This document shows, one piece after another, positions 9,454 to 20,280 of a DNA stretch of 64,000 nt. Source of the stretch: Cannabis sativa (Eukaryota; Streptophyta; Magnoliopsida; Rosales; Cannabaceae). The stretch spans positions 10,971,850-11,035,849 of the forward strand of contig NC_083602.1 in NCBI RefSeq assembly GCF_029168945.1, written 5' to 3'. Position 1 is the stretch's first letter, and each line of letters starts with the position of its first letter. A model generated the notes under the pieces. The model made no database searches and had not been told where the DNA came from. It was given only the letters and a program-made list of their open reading frames with translations. A program made the position numbers and the translations under genes.

Positions 9454-12400
9454 ATGTCTGCTTCTGGCTCAAAATCTTCGAAGAAGAAAGGGAAAAGTAT
9501 GGCCACGCTGGAGGAGGTTTCTCTGGGACCCGTTGCCCAGGAGGGGTACAAGCCCCGTGCAACTGGTTGGGAAGCGGCCGAGCTTCGATCGACCCTGACT
9601 TGTCCTCACCAGCTGGAGAACATTATTAATGTGGCCGGGATCAAACCCTCTACCTCGTGGACCTTCCACCGCCTCCTCGTGACTCGGAGACGCCTAATCA
9701 CAACTATGACGGCTTCGGGGCTTGGAGTCAGACCCATTTGATGACCGGTGCCATGCTCCCGCTCCAAGATTACTTTGTGAATTTTCTTGTATTTGTCGGC
9801 CTTGCGCCATACCAACTTATTCCTCAAGCTTACCGCCTGCTCTCAGGCTTATTTATTTTTTACACCGCCCGTGGCTGGGGGTCTCCCAGCCCGGCGGAAA
9901 TTTTATATTTTTATGAACTTGTATCCGTCCCCAAGAAAGGGGACAAACTTAAGGATGGTTTTTATGGGTTCCGGATCCACCCTGCTAACGAGGGGGTGGT
10001 TCCGTATAATAGGCAGACTCATGTTAAGGAGTACCGCCACCGCTTTTTCTTTTCTTCCGGGTTCAGGGCCGTGGACCACCCGGAGCTTCTCACGGAGTGG
10101 GTGCGGATCCCACCTTACCAACGGACGCTTCCCACTCAGGCTTTCCTTCGAAGGGCCCAAGCCTTTGCCTCCTACGACCACGCCGATCTTGATGTCGGGG
10201 GCCTAGTCACCACGGAGAATTGTAGGAAGGCCAAACTTATCCTTTCTCACCAATCCGTGGATGACTCCAACCTCTCACGGGTCATCTGCCCCAATGTGAG
10301 GGCGCCGGTTGCGGAGAAGGCCTTCCGGGATGAGCTCATTGCTACGGCAGAGAAGAAGTACCAAGATTATCTCTACCGGAAGGCCCAGGAGAAGGCGTAC
10401 TCTAAGGCCCAGGCTGCCTCTGGGAGAGGGCTTCGCGTGGGGAGTCCGGTGGTGCGAAGGAGCCAAGCCATTGGCGGGAAGTCCGAAGCTAAATTTTTTG
10501 ACAAGATACTTCAAGAAGAGATTGAGGATCGTCCCGCCGGGGGGCCCCTTCGTCTTGAAGATTCTTCCGAGAAACAGACTTCCCGACCTCAGCCTTCAGC
10601 CCCCGAACCAAACTCGGGTGCTCCCGGTGCTAGCACTTCCGGTGCCGGCGGTAAGTCTCCCTTGATAATACGCTATGTTCCTTCCGTTGATGAATATACC
10701 AGTCATAGGCCCGTAGGGTTCGACGAGCGTCTTCGTAGATTTAAGATGCCGTTGACCCGGTGGGGGGATCGATTGAAGGAATTTTATTTTACGAACTTAG
10801 GAGATTACCTAGGTCGGTCCCGGATGGGCTCCGGCCCTCCGGAACCTATTCCCTTAGGTCCATCAGCTTACATAGCGTCCAGCTGGTTTCGGCCCTCGGA
10901 CAGTTATCTTGGAGATGATGCTGCCAGCATTAAAGTTCAGGGCTTTGCTAGGGCCGAATTAGGAAGTTCGGGTAGGAGTAGCTTATTTGCTGTATCTTTT
11001 ATGAGCGGTTCCTCACGAACTTCTAACACTTGCTTATTTTTTGGAACAGGTACCTCCATGGATGCCATCCTGGAACAGCTTGCCGGGGTTCATACTCCCG
11101 TGGCTCCTCCGGCTTTCACCCCCTCTCCCCCGGCCCCTTCCTTGAAGGTTCCTTCCGGCGCTCCTCTCGAAACCATTGACTTAGTGGATGACGAGGAGGT
11201 GCTTCTGGGAGAGGCCGTTGAGGGTGCAGGAGAGCCTCAAGCCCTTCCGGAGGTAGCAGAGGAGGACGAGGAGGAGCCTGAAGTGGCTCTGATTCGCAAG
11301 CGTAAGGGCAAGATGATTGCCCAGGACGAGCCGAAGAGGCCTCGGAGGGCCGACACTCCTGCCCATGGCCTAGACGGCGGGGTCTCCCCGATGGAGGAAA
11401 ATCCTGCTCCTCCCCACATCGAGCTTACCCCGATTCCGGGGGATGAGGTGAGGCAGGAGCTTCGCATAGCCAAACACAACTACGCTATGGACGAGTACTC
11501 CCGGGGGTATGCCGAAGTGGAGGCCCTTAGGAGGATTCTGCGAGCTGAGGTTGAGGCGAGCATCAACCACCCGGAATACCATGATCCGTGGAACCTCAAT
11601 CTGGACCCCTTAACGGACTGGTTCCGTCCTCTCCTAGGGCCTACTTTGGCTCCCTTTGCCGCGGAGATGACCGGCGAGTTCGCTTCTCAGCTTACACGTT
11701 GTGCGCCCAAGCGGTTTGCCACTTGTGCTTCCCTGAACTCCATCTTCCAGGTCCAGGACCTCAGCCATTCTCTCACGGTTTTTGTTGTTTGTATTTTGTT
11801 TTCTTCCTTTGAGAAATTTTTCCTTATACTTCGTTATGTTTCAGCTTGCTGCTGAGGCTGGCCGCCTCTCCAGGAACATCATAAACCATGGCTTCGCTCT
11901 GTCCGACTTTGGGGACATGAATGACGTCAGGAAGGTCCTCCAAGACCTCACAGCGGAGAGGCAGATCTACCAGGAGGCTGCCGAGCGCCAGGAGGCAGCG
12001 GCCAAGGCCAAGGAAGAGGAGGCCAGACGGAGGGAGGCTCAGGCGGAGGCCATGATCCGGGACGAGGCTCAGCGGAGAGACAGGATGGAGGCCCATCATC
12101 AGGAGGAACTAAGGGCTCAAACCGAGGCTGCCGAGAAGGCCAGGCGAGATCTCCGGGAGGCCAGGGAGGCTTTGGATGAAATGGCCGCCAAGGTGAGATC
12201 TCTAGAGGAGACTCACCAGTCGGACATTGAATCCAAGGCCGCTCTAGCTGCGGAGCTGAAGGAGCTTAGGGATTTCAAAGAACAGTCCACCAGGAAGGCC
12301 AAGAGGGCCGAGCTCCTTTCTCCTGTTTCCTGCGCCCGGTGCCCGAAGCGCTTTGATGATGGTGTCTACATGGCTTGGGCCACCAATGATCAGAGTATCA

Positions 12401-12519
12401 AGCTTACTTTTTATCCCAAACCCGAGGAGATGATTGCCAGATTTCGAGAAAAGAAGAAGAAGCTTGATGCTGCGCTTGAGGCACGGATTGGACCTCGTCT
12501 TCCTCCGCGGGCTGACTGA
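9454..12519 (+). CDS. Antisense additional ORF of Tat element (PF04195-like)
   Basis: This is a spliced plus-strand gene opposite to gag-pol. The likely ATG is at 9454, just after a 3' splice site (TTTTCTCAG, 9445). A 5' UTR intron is predicted at 8997-9445 (GTAAGT...CAG). Two coding introns fit: 10972-11049 (phase 1) and 11751-11844 (phase 0, joining SIFQ to LAAEAG). The N-terminal part is Ser/Lys-rich. About residues 100-250 match the plant 'putative gypsy type transposon' domain (FLVFVGLAPYQLIPQAYRLL, then a basic Tyr/Arg-rich stretch). Next come an acidic Pro-rich middle with a basic KRKGK patch, a long Ala/Glu/Arg coiled coil (about 11880-12300), and a CARCPKRF end. The reading frame changes once between 9630 and 9657, so the copy is probably frameshifted. 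The function of such ORFs is unknown. Confidence 0.75.
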
Positions 12520-12996
12520 GCTGCCGTATTATTGACCCAGATTCTACCCGTTTCTCTTATAACTTTTTTTTTTGTTTGTACATATTTGCTGCTGCCTTAG
12601 AACAATTTACATATAGGCGGCAGCTTTCATTTGAAGGGGAGACAATTATATTTTAAGGCCTGTCCCCGGGCCATTTATATGTATATGACCTGCCCTTTGG
12701 GCTAGGATATTTTTTTTTATATATGCGATCTTTATTTGTCACACTTAGATATTTTAACCTGTCCTTTGGCTCAGGGTTTTTATACTTATGCTTTTTATTT
12801 TTGCGCATATTTTTTGACCTGCCCTTTGGGTCAGGATATTTTACTTAGTTTGTTTTTGTTTGTCCGTGCGGTATACCCTAGTACCCCCCTGAGTGGCATA
12901 GAAACTTTGTTTTTAAGGCACTCAGTTTTATTTAATATAGAGGAGGCATACATTTGGACGGTACAAACCCTTTGAACAAAATCTAAGTTTAATTCG
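12520..12996. repeat. 3' untranslated spacer with CCTG..CAGG repeats
   Basis: This spacer lies between the convergent ends of pol and the antisense gene. It holds four diverged copies of a GACCTGCCCTTTGGGTCAGG-like motif, at about 12657, 12687, 12756 and 12816. Each copy is itself a short inverted repeat (CCTG-CCC / GGG-CAGG). Retand-type elements are known to amplify tandem repeats in this kind of position. Confidence 0.65.
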
Positions 12997-15129
12997 CTAC
13001 TGGTAATATTTTCTGAGGTGATCGGCATTCCAGGCTCTTGGGACAGTAGTTCCGTCCATTCTTTTCAGTTTGTAAGTGCCAGAACCGATTTCGTCCTCGA
13101 TTTCATATGGTCCTTCCCAATTTGGTCCAAGTACCCCCACTCCGGGTTCTTGGGTGGCTGGAAAAACCCTTCTTAGGACCATATCCCCAATAGCAAATTT
13201 TCTGTTTTTAACCTTGGAGTTAAAATACTTGGTCACCTTCTTTTGATAAGCAGCCATCCGTATTTGAGACTCATCCCGGAGTTCTTCGACTTGATCCAAA
13301 GCCTCTTGGAGCAGTGCCTGATTAGTGGCCGGATCATAAGTCGTCCTCCTGTGGGATGGGAATAATGTTTCCACCGGGACCATTGCTTCACAACCGTACG
13401 CCATTGAGAACGGCGAGTGACCGGTTGTGGTTCTGGGGGTCGTCCGGTAGGCCCACAATACCCTTGGCAATTCTTCAGGCCAATTATTTTTACAGGCCAG
13501 TAGCTTCTTTTTCAAGGTGACCTTTAGGATTTTATTGACTGCTTCCGCCTGGCCGTTTGTTTGAGGCCGGGCTACCGCGGAGAAGCTTTTTACCACTCCG
13601 TGTTGGTTGCAGAAGTCAGTAAATTCCTCGCAATCAAATTGCTTTCCATTGTCTGAGACTATTTTATGAGGCAAGCCATATCGACACACTATGTTTTTAA
13701 TAACAAAGTCCAATGCCTTCTTAGCAGTTATTGTCTTCATAGGCTCAGCCTCTGTCCACTTGGTGAAGTAGTCCACTGCTACTATTGCATACTTTACCCC
13801 TCCTTTTCCCGTAGGTAGAGACCCGATGAGATCTATTCCCCAGACCGCGAAGGGCCAGGGGCTGGTCATCAAAGTGATCTCATTTGGAGGAGCTCTCGGT
13901 ATGTTCGCGTACCTTTGGCACGAGTCACACTTTTGGACATAGTCTGTACAATCTTTTTTCATCGTTGGCCAGAAGTACCCTTGCCTCAATATTTTCTTTG
14001 AGAGGCTGGGTCCTCCCGTATGATCTCCACAGAACCCTTCATGGACCTCCAGCATGATTTGTCTAGCTTCAGGGTCCGATACACACCTTAAATAAGGCAT
14101 GCTGAGTCCTCTCCGGTAGAGAATTTTATCCATCATTACATAACGATGAGCCTGATACTGAATCTTTCGAGACAGTGCCCTCTCTTGGGGCAACTCACCT
14201 GTGGTTATGTACTTTATGATGGGGACCATCCAGCTGGGTTCTTGCCCAACCGTTTGTGTGGTCTCTTTTATTTTGATGCTTGGCTCCGCCAAGCGTTCCA
14301 CTGGTACTACCCCCAGCTCTTCGATTTCGCTGTCCGAGGCTAACTTAGCCAGACAGTCCGCATGAGCATTCTTCTCTCGGGGGATTCTTTCTATTTTGTA
14401 GTCCGTGAACTCGTGGAGCAATTCTCGGACTATGGCTACGTACGCGGCCATCCGCTCGCCGCGAGTTTGGTATTCTCCGGAAACTTGGTTTACGACCAGC
14501 TCAGAATCACTGTAGACTTCCACTCTCTTGGCTCCTACAGCTTTAGCCAATTTTAGCCCTGTTATCAGGGCCTCATATTCGGCTTCGTTATTCGAAGCTG
14601 TGAAGTTGAATCGGAGTGCTGCGTGGAGCCGCAATCCAGTAGGTGATATCATAGCCACTCCGGCTCCTGAACCGTTCTCATTAGAAGCTCCGTCCACAAA
14701 TACTCTCCAAGTGGGGATTGGTGGCTCCGGTGTATTGGCTGTCGCCTCGGCTTCATTGCATTCGGTGATGAAGTCTGCCAAGGCTTGGCCTTTTATGGAA
14801 ATCCGGGGCACGTAATGTAAGTCGAACTGACTCAGCTCCATCGCCCACTTGAGGAGTCTTCCGGATGCTTCAGGCTTCTGGAGAACTTGCCGGAGTGGAT
14901 GATTGGTCAAGATTCTGATCGGATGGGCTTGGAAGTATGGTCTCAACTTCCTTGATGCCATCAGGAGGCAGAATACTAATTTTTCAATAACCGGGTACCT
15001 TGTCTCGGCCCCTACCATGCGCTTACTAACATAGTACACGGGGTGCTGAATTTTTTCTTCCTCCCGGACCAGTGCAAAGATCGACCGCATGCTCGGAGAC
15101 GGCCAAGTAAAGGAACAAGTCTTCTCCAA
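12997..15129 (-). pseudogene. pol: pol part 2: RNase H, second RNase H, integrase
   Basis: The first RNase H (HPVYYVSKRMVG onward, about residues 29-110) is the one normally attached to RT. A second, archaeal-type RNase H follows: FVDGASNENGSG (144-155), NNEAEYEALITGL (179-191) and YSDSELVVNQ (205-214). The integrase has an HHCC zinc finger (H362, H369, C400, C403) and the DDE residues D432 (GIDLIG), D492 (VSDNGKQF) and E528 (NGQAEAV). A C-terminal GDMVLRRVFP/NWEGPYEI module follows. No chromodomain is present. All catalytic residues survive. The lesion is the upstream frameshift. Confidence 0.92.
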
Positions 15130-16927
15130 GGACGGGTTTTGATAGGATAGGAGGTTTGGCCATGTGGTCTTTTAACCTTTTGAATGCCTCCTCGCATTCA
15201 TCTGACCATTCGAACTTTTGGCATTTCTTCAGTATGTTGAAGAAGGGTATGCACTTGTCCGTGGATCGTGAGATAAAGCGGCTCAGTGCGGCTACCTTTC
15301 CGGTCAAGCTCTGCACGTCCTTATGTTTCTTGGGGGATGGCATGTCCAGGAGAGCTTGGATTTTCTCCGGGTTCACCTCGATCCCCCTTTGGCTGACTAT
15401 GAAGCCCAGGAATTTTCCCGACTTGACCCCGAAGGTGCATTTTTTCGGATTGAGCTTCATGCCGTATCTCCGGACGACTTCAAAACATTCTTCTAAGTCG
15501 CTTGCATGGCTGTTGCATGCTTTGGATTTGACGAGCATGTCGTCTACATATACCTCCATGTTTCGTCCCAGGAGGCTTTTAAACATCCGGTTAACCATTC
15601 TTTGATAGGTTGCTCCGGCGTTTTTCAGTCCGAAAGGCATGACTAGGTAACAAGATACCCCCTTATCGGTCCTGAAGCTAGTGCACTCCTGGTCTGCCGT
15701 ATGCATTTTTATTTGGTTGTACCCAGCATAGGCATCCATGAAAGACAGCAGCTTAAATCCGGACGTGGCGTCTACCATCTGGTCGATCCTGGGCAGCGGA
15801 AAGCAGTCCTTTGGGCAGGCTTTGTTTAGATCTGTGAAATCTATACAAACCCGCCAAGTCCCGTTCGGCTTGGGCACCAGGACCGGATTGGCCAGCCATT
15901 CCGGATAGTATACGTCGCGGATCATGCCATTGGACAAAAGTTTGTCCACCTCTTTCTCTAAGGCCTCGGCTTTCACCGAGTCGAGCGGGCGTCTCTTTTG
16001 CTGTACAGGGGGCATGTCCGGGTTGACATTGAGTACATGGGTGATGACATGAGGGCTGATGCCGGTCATGTCTTCTTGGCGCCATGCGAAAATGTCGATG
16101 GCGCCCTTCAGTGTTTTTATTATTTTATCTTTTTCCTCCGGATCCAGGCTCCTCCCTATCCGGAGTACTTTGGTGGAGTCGTCGTCGCACACTGGTATTT
16201 CTTCGACGTCCTCCATTGGTTCCACGACCCTTTCGGACCCTATGCGAGGATCCAACTCGTCCTCTTCAGCCTTCTCTATCTCAGGGGGCCCCCGGACCAT
16301 GAGTACTGGCAAGTGGGTGGCAACATTGTAACATTGCCTGGCCTCTCCTTGATTTCCCCTCACCGTTCCGACTCCGGCTTCCTGGGTAGGGAATTTTAGG
16401 CATAGATGTCGGATTGAAGTAATTGCACCAAAGTCGACGAGGGCCGGTCGGCCTAGGATTGTGTTGTAGGCTGTTGGACAGTCTACCACCACGAAGGTGC
16501 AATACTTGAATGTGCTTTGGGGGGTATCCGGGCACAGGGTAACTGGGAGCCTGACTTTTCCCATCGGGATTAGCGTCGTCCCGTTAAACCCTGTGAGCTG
16601 CGATCCACTAGGCGAGAGGTCCCGGTCGGTCAACCCTATCGCAGTGAAGGCTTCTTTGAAGAGCAAGTTCACGGAACTCCCATTGTCAATCAGGACCCTA
16701 GCCACCACCTTATTTGCGATGGGGGTCTCTATGACCAGCGGGTCGTGGTGAGGAAAACGCACCGTCTTGGCGTCTTCTTCCGTGAACGTTATGGGCTGGT
16801 CCATTAGCCGAGGCCTTTGAGCCGGGAGTTGAGTAACCTCCCACACCTCACTGTGTCTTGCGGCCTCGGCATATCTTTTTCGCTCCTTGCGAGTGTTTCC
16901 TCCGATATGGGGACCTCCGGAGATCAT
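15026..16927 (-). pseudogene. pol: pol part 1: protease and reverse transcriptase
   Basis: The frame of 633 codons starts ISGGPHIGG, a conserved gypsy gag-pol junction motif. The aspartic protease active site is at residues 81-85 (LIDNGSS) with the downstream ILGRP motif near 157. Reverse transcriptase follows: WRVCIDFTDLNKACPKD (358-374), FMDAYAGYNQI (396-406), VMPFGLKNA (429-437) and the catalytic YVDD (460-463). The frame is lost at about 15079-15090 by what looks like a one-base insertion. The RNase H continues in another frame from there. gag ends at 16963 in a different frame, 35 bases upstream of this ATG; whether that offset is natural or a mutation is unclear. Confidence 0.9.
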
Positions 16928-16962
16928 GGCTACCCGTCCATTAGGCCGGGGCGGTAGTCAGG

Positions 16963-19012
16963 TTATATGCTGGGTGTCACCTGCGGGAGCAGCTGGAGGC
17001 AATACTCCTGCCGTACCCCCCGGTGTTCCCGAGGCATACCCCCTGCCACCTGCCCTGGATTAAGGTGGGGCAACCTATTTTTGATCCACTCATAGAGGTG
17101 GCCCAAACGGATCAAATTCTCAATCTCGTCTTTGAGATTTTTACACTCATTGGTGCTATGACCAATGTCGTTGTGGTACTCGCACCTTTTACTCGGATCT
17201 CTCCGGGAGCTGTCTTTGTACAATGGCTGGGGTCTCCGGTAGTGTGTATTCTGCCTTGTGGCAAAATATACACGTTCCTGAGAGTCCGTGAGCTCTGTGT
17301 ACTGGGTGTATTGGGGTGTGTACCCCTTCTTTTGGCGCTTCTCTCCCGTTCGGGTGCTGCCCTTGGAGGACCTTTTGCTCCTCGACCCCTGGGTAGGGCC
17401 TGTTAAGCTAGCAGTCGGGGCAGCCTGTGAAGGAGTCCGTCCATTCACCCCGGACGGGTTGCCGTAATGGGAAGATGCCGGGGCCAAAGCTTGACCCTGG
17501 CTGTATCCGGGAGTGGCAGAGAACTGTATGCCACTTACCGGGGGAGTCGCGGTCGGGACAGTACCCGAGGGCGACACTCCTGGCATGTATCCCGCTATCC
17601 CGGTGGGATAATAGCCTCCGTAAGCCACGATCTGGGCTTCTTCGAGGTTAATATATTTTTGGACTCGCTTCTGGAAGTCCTGAAGGCTAGCAGCGCCTTC
17701 TTGCTGTAATTCGTTCCAGAAGGGAGTCCCAGTGCGGATTCCTGTTTGGAGAAGCGCAAGCTGTTGTCCGTTGTCGACCTTCTTGGTCTTCGAGGCTTCC
17801 TCTCGGAACCTCTTGATGTAATTCTTCAAGGTCTCGGTGGGCAGTTGCTTGATGTTGGTCAAGGCACTAACCTCCAAGTTGACCTTCCTGGCAGCGACAA
17901 ATTGTCTCCGGAAGTTGGTTTGGAGTTTGTTCCAACAACCCACCGATCCTGGTTCCAATTTTTTGAACCATTCCTCTGCCGATTTCCTCTGCCGATCCGC
18001 TCAGAGTGAGGGGGAAGCACAAGCATTTGGCGTCATTGCTGACCCGCATGACTGTCATGACCCGGTTGAACCGTGACAAGTGATCACTGGGGTCGGAGTT
18101 CCCAGTATATGCTGCCATTTCGGGCATCTTGAAGTTTTTAGGGAGCTCCGCCTCCAGGATATGTTTGGCACAAGGCTCCCGATCCTCACTGTCCGAGTCG
18201 GAGTCGTCTCCCTTCTGCCTCCGGGAGACTCGAGCAATATCTTTTCGAAGTATGGCAAGTTCCGCCATAATCCCTTCGTTTACAGTACCCGAGGAGACCA
18301 CGGGCCTGTATCTTTTTTGGTCAAGGTGATCCCGGAGGTCACCTTGATTCCCATTGATTTGATTTCTCAGATCAATGGGTGGACATCTCTGTCCTCTTCT
18401 TCCTCTACCCCCTGGTTCCTGGTGCACGGAAACGCTTTTCCGGTCCCCACGATCCTGAGGGCCAAGACTCCCTCTTTGGGGCTTGCCCCTCTGCGGACCT
18501 TTCCCTTTAGGGAAATCCGAGCGGACCCTTCGCGGATCCTGCACCTTTTTCTTCCGACCAGGGGTAGAAGTAGGGTTTTTTGTTTGGTTTTCCTCAGCAG
18601 GGTGCCTTATAGGGCTAGGTTCCCTAGGCCTTTGCTGCTGGGAATTAGGCGAAGACGTCGCTGGCTCCCCGTCGAGCCCAGCGGCCATCGCCTTGGGATG
18701 CACGTGAATACCAGCTGCCTCCATGGCTTTCTGCATGGCTAGCATCACTTCCTGCATTTTTTGATTTTGCGCTTTCTGAGCTTCGATCTCAGCTTCATGA
18801 TCGATAGCTTTTTGTCTAAGGAGCACCAACTCCGAGTAGCTTCCTCCGTCATAGGCATACTCGTCGAGGTGTTCCTCGTAGTTTTCGTCGGGAACTATTT
18901 CTTCTTCTTCTTCCTCGGACTCCTCTGCTGCCCTTGAGGCTACATCTTCCTCATTGGGGTCTTGAGCGTCTTCTAGAGGGCGAGGATGACGTGTAGCTCT
19001 TGTCTCCACCAT
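16963..19012 (-). pseudogene. gag: gag of Tat element, frameshifted
   Basis: gag starts at the ATG at 19012, only 63 bases from the LTR. The first frame (19012-17867) has an acidic N-terminus, a coiled-coil-like Lys/Glu/Gln stretch (MQEVMLAMQKAMEAAG), a long basic Ser/Pro/Arg linker and the start of the retrotransposon gag domain (FKMPEMAAYTGNSDPSDHL). The second frame (17958-16963) continues that domain (WNKLQTNFRRQF, IKRFREEASKT) and ends with the zinc-knuckle-like region CEYHNDIGHSTNECKNLKDEI. The break is an exact 13-base tandem duplication (17971-17983 and 17984-17996). Everything else in the two frames is open. Confidence 0.88.
17971..17996. repeat. 13-bp tandem duplication disrupting gag
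   Basis: TTCCTCTGCCGAT occurs twice head to tail. Thirteen is not a multiple of three, so the gag frame shifts here. Confidence 0.9.
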
Positions 19013-19054
19013 TGTTGTGAAGTTAAATGCTTGTTGTGAAGCAGCTTTCCTCAG

Positions 19055-19072
19055 CTCTCAATGAAAGCACCA
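19055..19072 (-). other. Candidate primer binding site
   Basis: The minus-strand sequence TGGTGCTTTCATTGAGAG begins four bases inside the 5' LTR. Position and TGG start fit a tRNA primer site. I have not matched it to a specific tRNA. Confidence 0.6.
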
Positions 19073-19075
19073 AAA

Positions 19076-19857
19076 TGTTGACCGAGGTTTTCGGCAACTA
19101 TTAAAATATGATTATAATAAAGAGCTGTAAGAAAGTGAGATGAAGATTTTTTACGTGGTTGGGGCGTTAATGAGCCTTAGTCCACGAGCCTCTGTTATTA
19201 ATGGATGTATTTAATGGAGATTCTACACTTGAGAGAATGTCTTTCTCATAAATACAGAGAATGTTCTTGGTGAGTATTTTCTCTTCTTGCTCTTTTGCAA
19301 CCCAAGATTCTCGACCCCATTAAATGAGCTTTGAGGGGGTATTTATAGTGTTTTGGTGGGGTAATCCCTAGAATTGTTCTTACACATGTGTCTGTAAGTA
19401 TCCATAAAGCTGGGCATTTCCGATGAATATACCATGGGTGATGCATGGTCAAATCCCTAGGTGCTGTAGGGCTTTTATGAAGAATGTCCTTTTTGCCTTG
19501 TGATTGACGTGACTCTTCGCAGAGTAGCCGTCGCTAGACTTAAATGATCATTACTGTAGCGCTGCTGTTTGGGGGTTGTGCCGTCAGACTTTATTGCGTG
19601 TTACAGTCCCAACACGCTTCCTCCCATGCAGCATTAAATGCGACTTGATTGCTCAAGGAGAGACCTGACATGTCCCGGAGAGCCTTCACGCTATACTAGC
19701 TTCCTGGAGTACCTTGTACTCCGGATGCCTCCTCCGGGACCCATGCTAACAGCGCTTCTTGGTGGCGCACAAAGACTTAGCAAATCTTTCCAAGTTATCT
19801 GATCCACGTGTCCCCTCTCGACTAGTCCACGTATTTTGGGCGAATTCTGGAGCAACA
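19076..19857 (-). repeat. 5' LTR of the Tat element
   Basis: This copy is the same length as the left LTR and differs at about three sites (around 19309, 19674 and 19824). It supplies the promoter for gag-pol. Confidence 0.93.
19341..19347 (-). promoter_or_regulatory. TATA box of the Tat element's 5' LTR
   Basis: The minus strand reads CACTATAAATACCCCC, a strong plant TATA context. Transcription would start near 19312 and run into gag. The same box occurs in the other LTR at about 7843-7849. Confidence 0.65.
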
Positions 19858-19862
19858 CATAG

Positions 19863-20280
19863 AAACATAATTAAATCTGTACTTGTGCTCCAAATTAAAA
19901 AAATTAATCTATATTTTCTTAAAAAACAATATGTATATAAATTATATTTTGTTGTAATATTAAAGAAAGGTAAAAAGAAATAATTAAATTTATAATAAAT
20001 GAATAAGATAAACTAAATTTAAAAAATTATAAACGCCACAAAAAATTGAAAGAAAAATAATGTAATAAACAACTACATAAGTCATATAGGATATATATAA
20101 CTTTGTTGAAACAAAGATACTAGATGGACCCTCTAATAAGCTTCAATAAAAATTTCAAAGAAACCAACATAGATAAAAGCATCTTAGGGAAAAAAAAGCA
20201 CTTACTACCTTAAAACAAATTAATAAACTGAAAGGTTTGCATAACACAATAACAATGTTTCTTTTATTGTGATCACTCAA
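19863..20280. other. CACTA internal non-coding DNA
   Basis: AT-rich sequence between the gypsy insertion and the end of the Transposase_24/Ulp1 gene. No coding potential or repeat array was seen. Confidence 0.6.

Larger units (their letters stand above)
7578..19857 (-). mobile_element. Tat-lineage Ty3/gypsy retrotransposon
   Basis: Two 782-bp LTRs (7578-8359 and 19076-19857) bound the element, and the 5-bp target duplication CATAG is perfect (7573-7577 and 19858-19862). gag and pol read on the minus strand, and an additional antisense ORF lies between integrase and the 3' LTR. Dual RNase H domains plus an antisense extra ORF are known marks of the Tat (Retand/Ogre-like) lineage. By eye the LTRs differ at about three sites, so insertion was recent. 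The coding regions nevertheless carry at least two frameshifts, so this copy is probably not autonomous. Confidence 0.93.

Noticed and set aside
9272..9562. Minus-strand ORFs opposite the antisense gene of the Tat element
   Set aside because: They overlap splice sites and coding sequence of the better supported plus-strand gene and show no gag-pol similarity.
15156..18742. Plus-strand ORFs opposite gag and pol
   Set aside because: Mirror frames of well supported gag, protease and RT; no recognisable domain.
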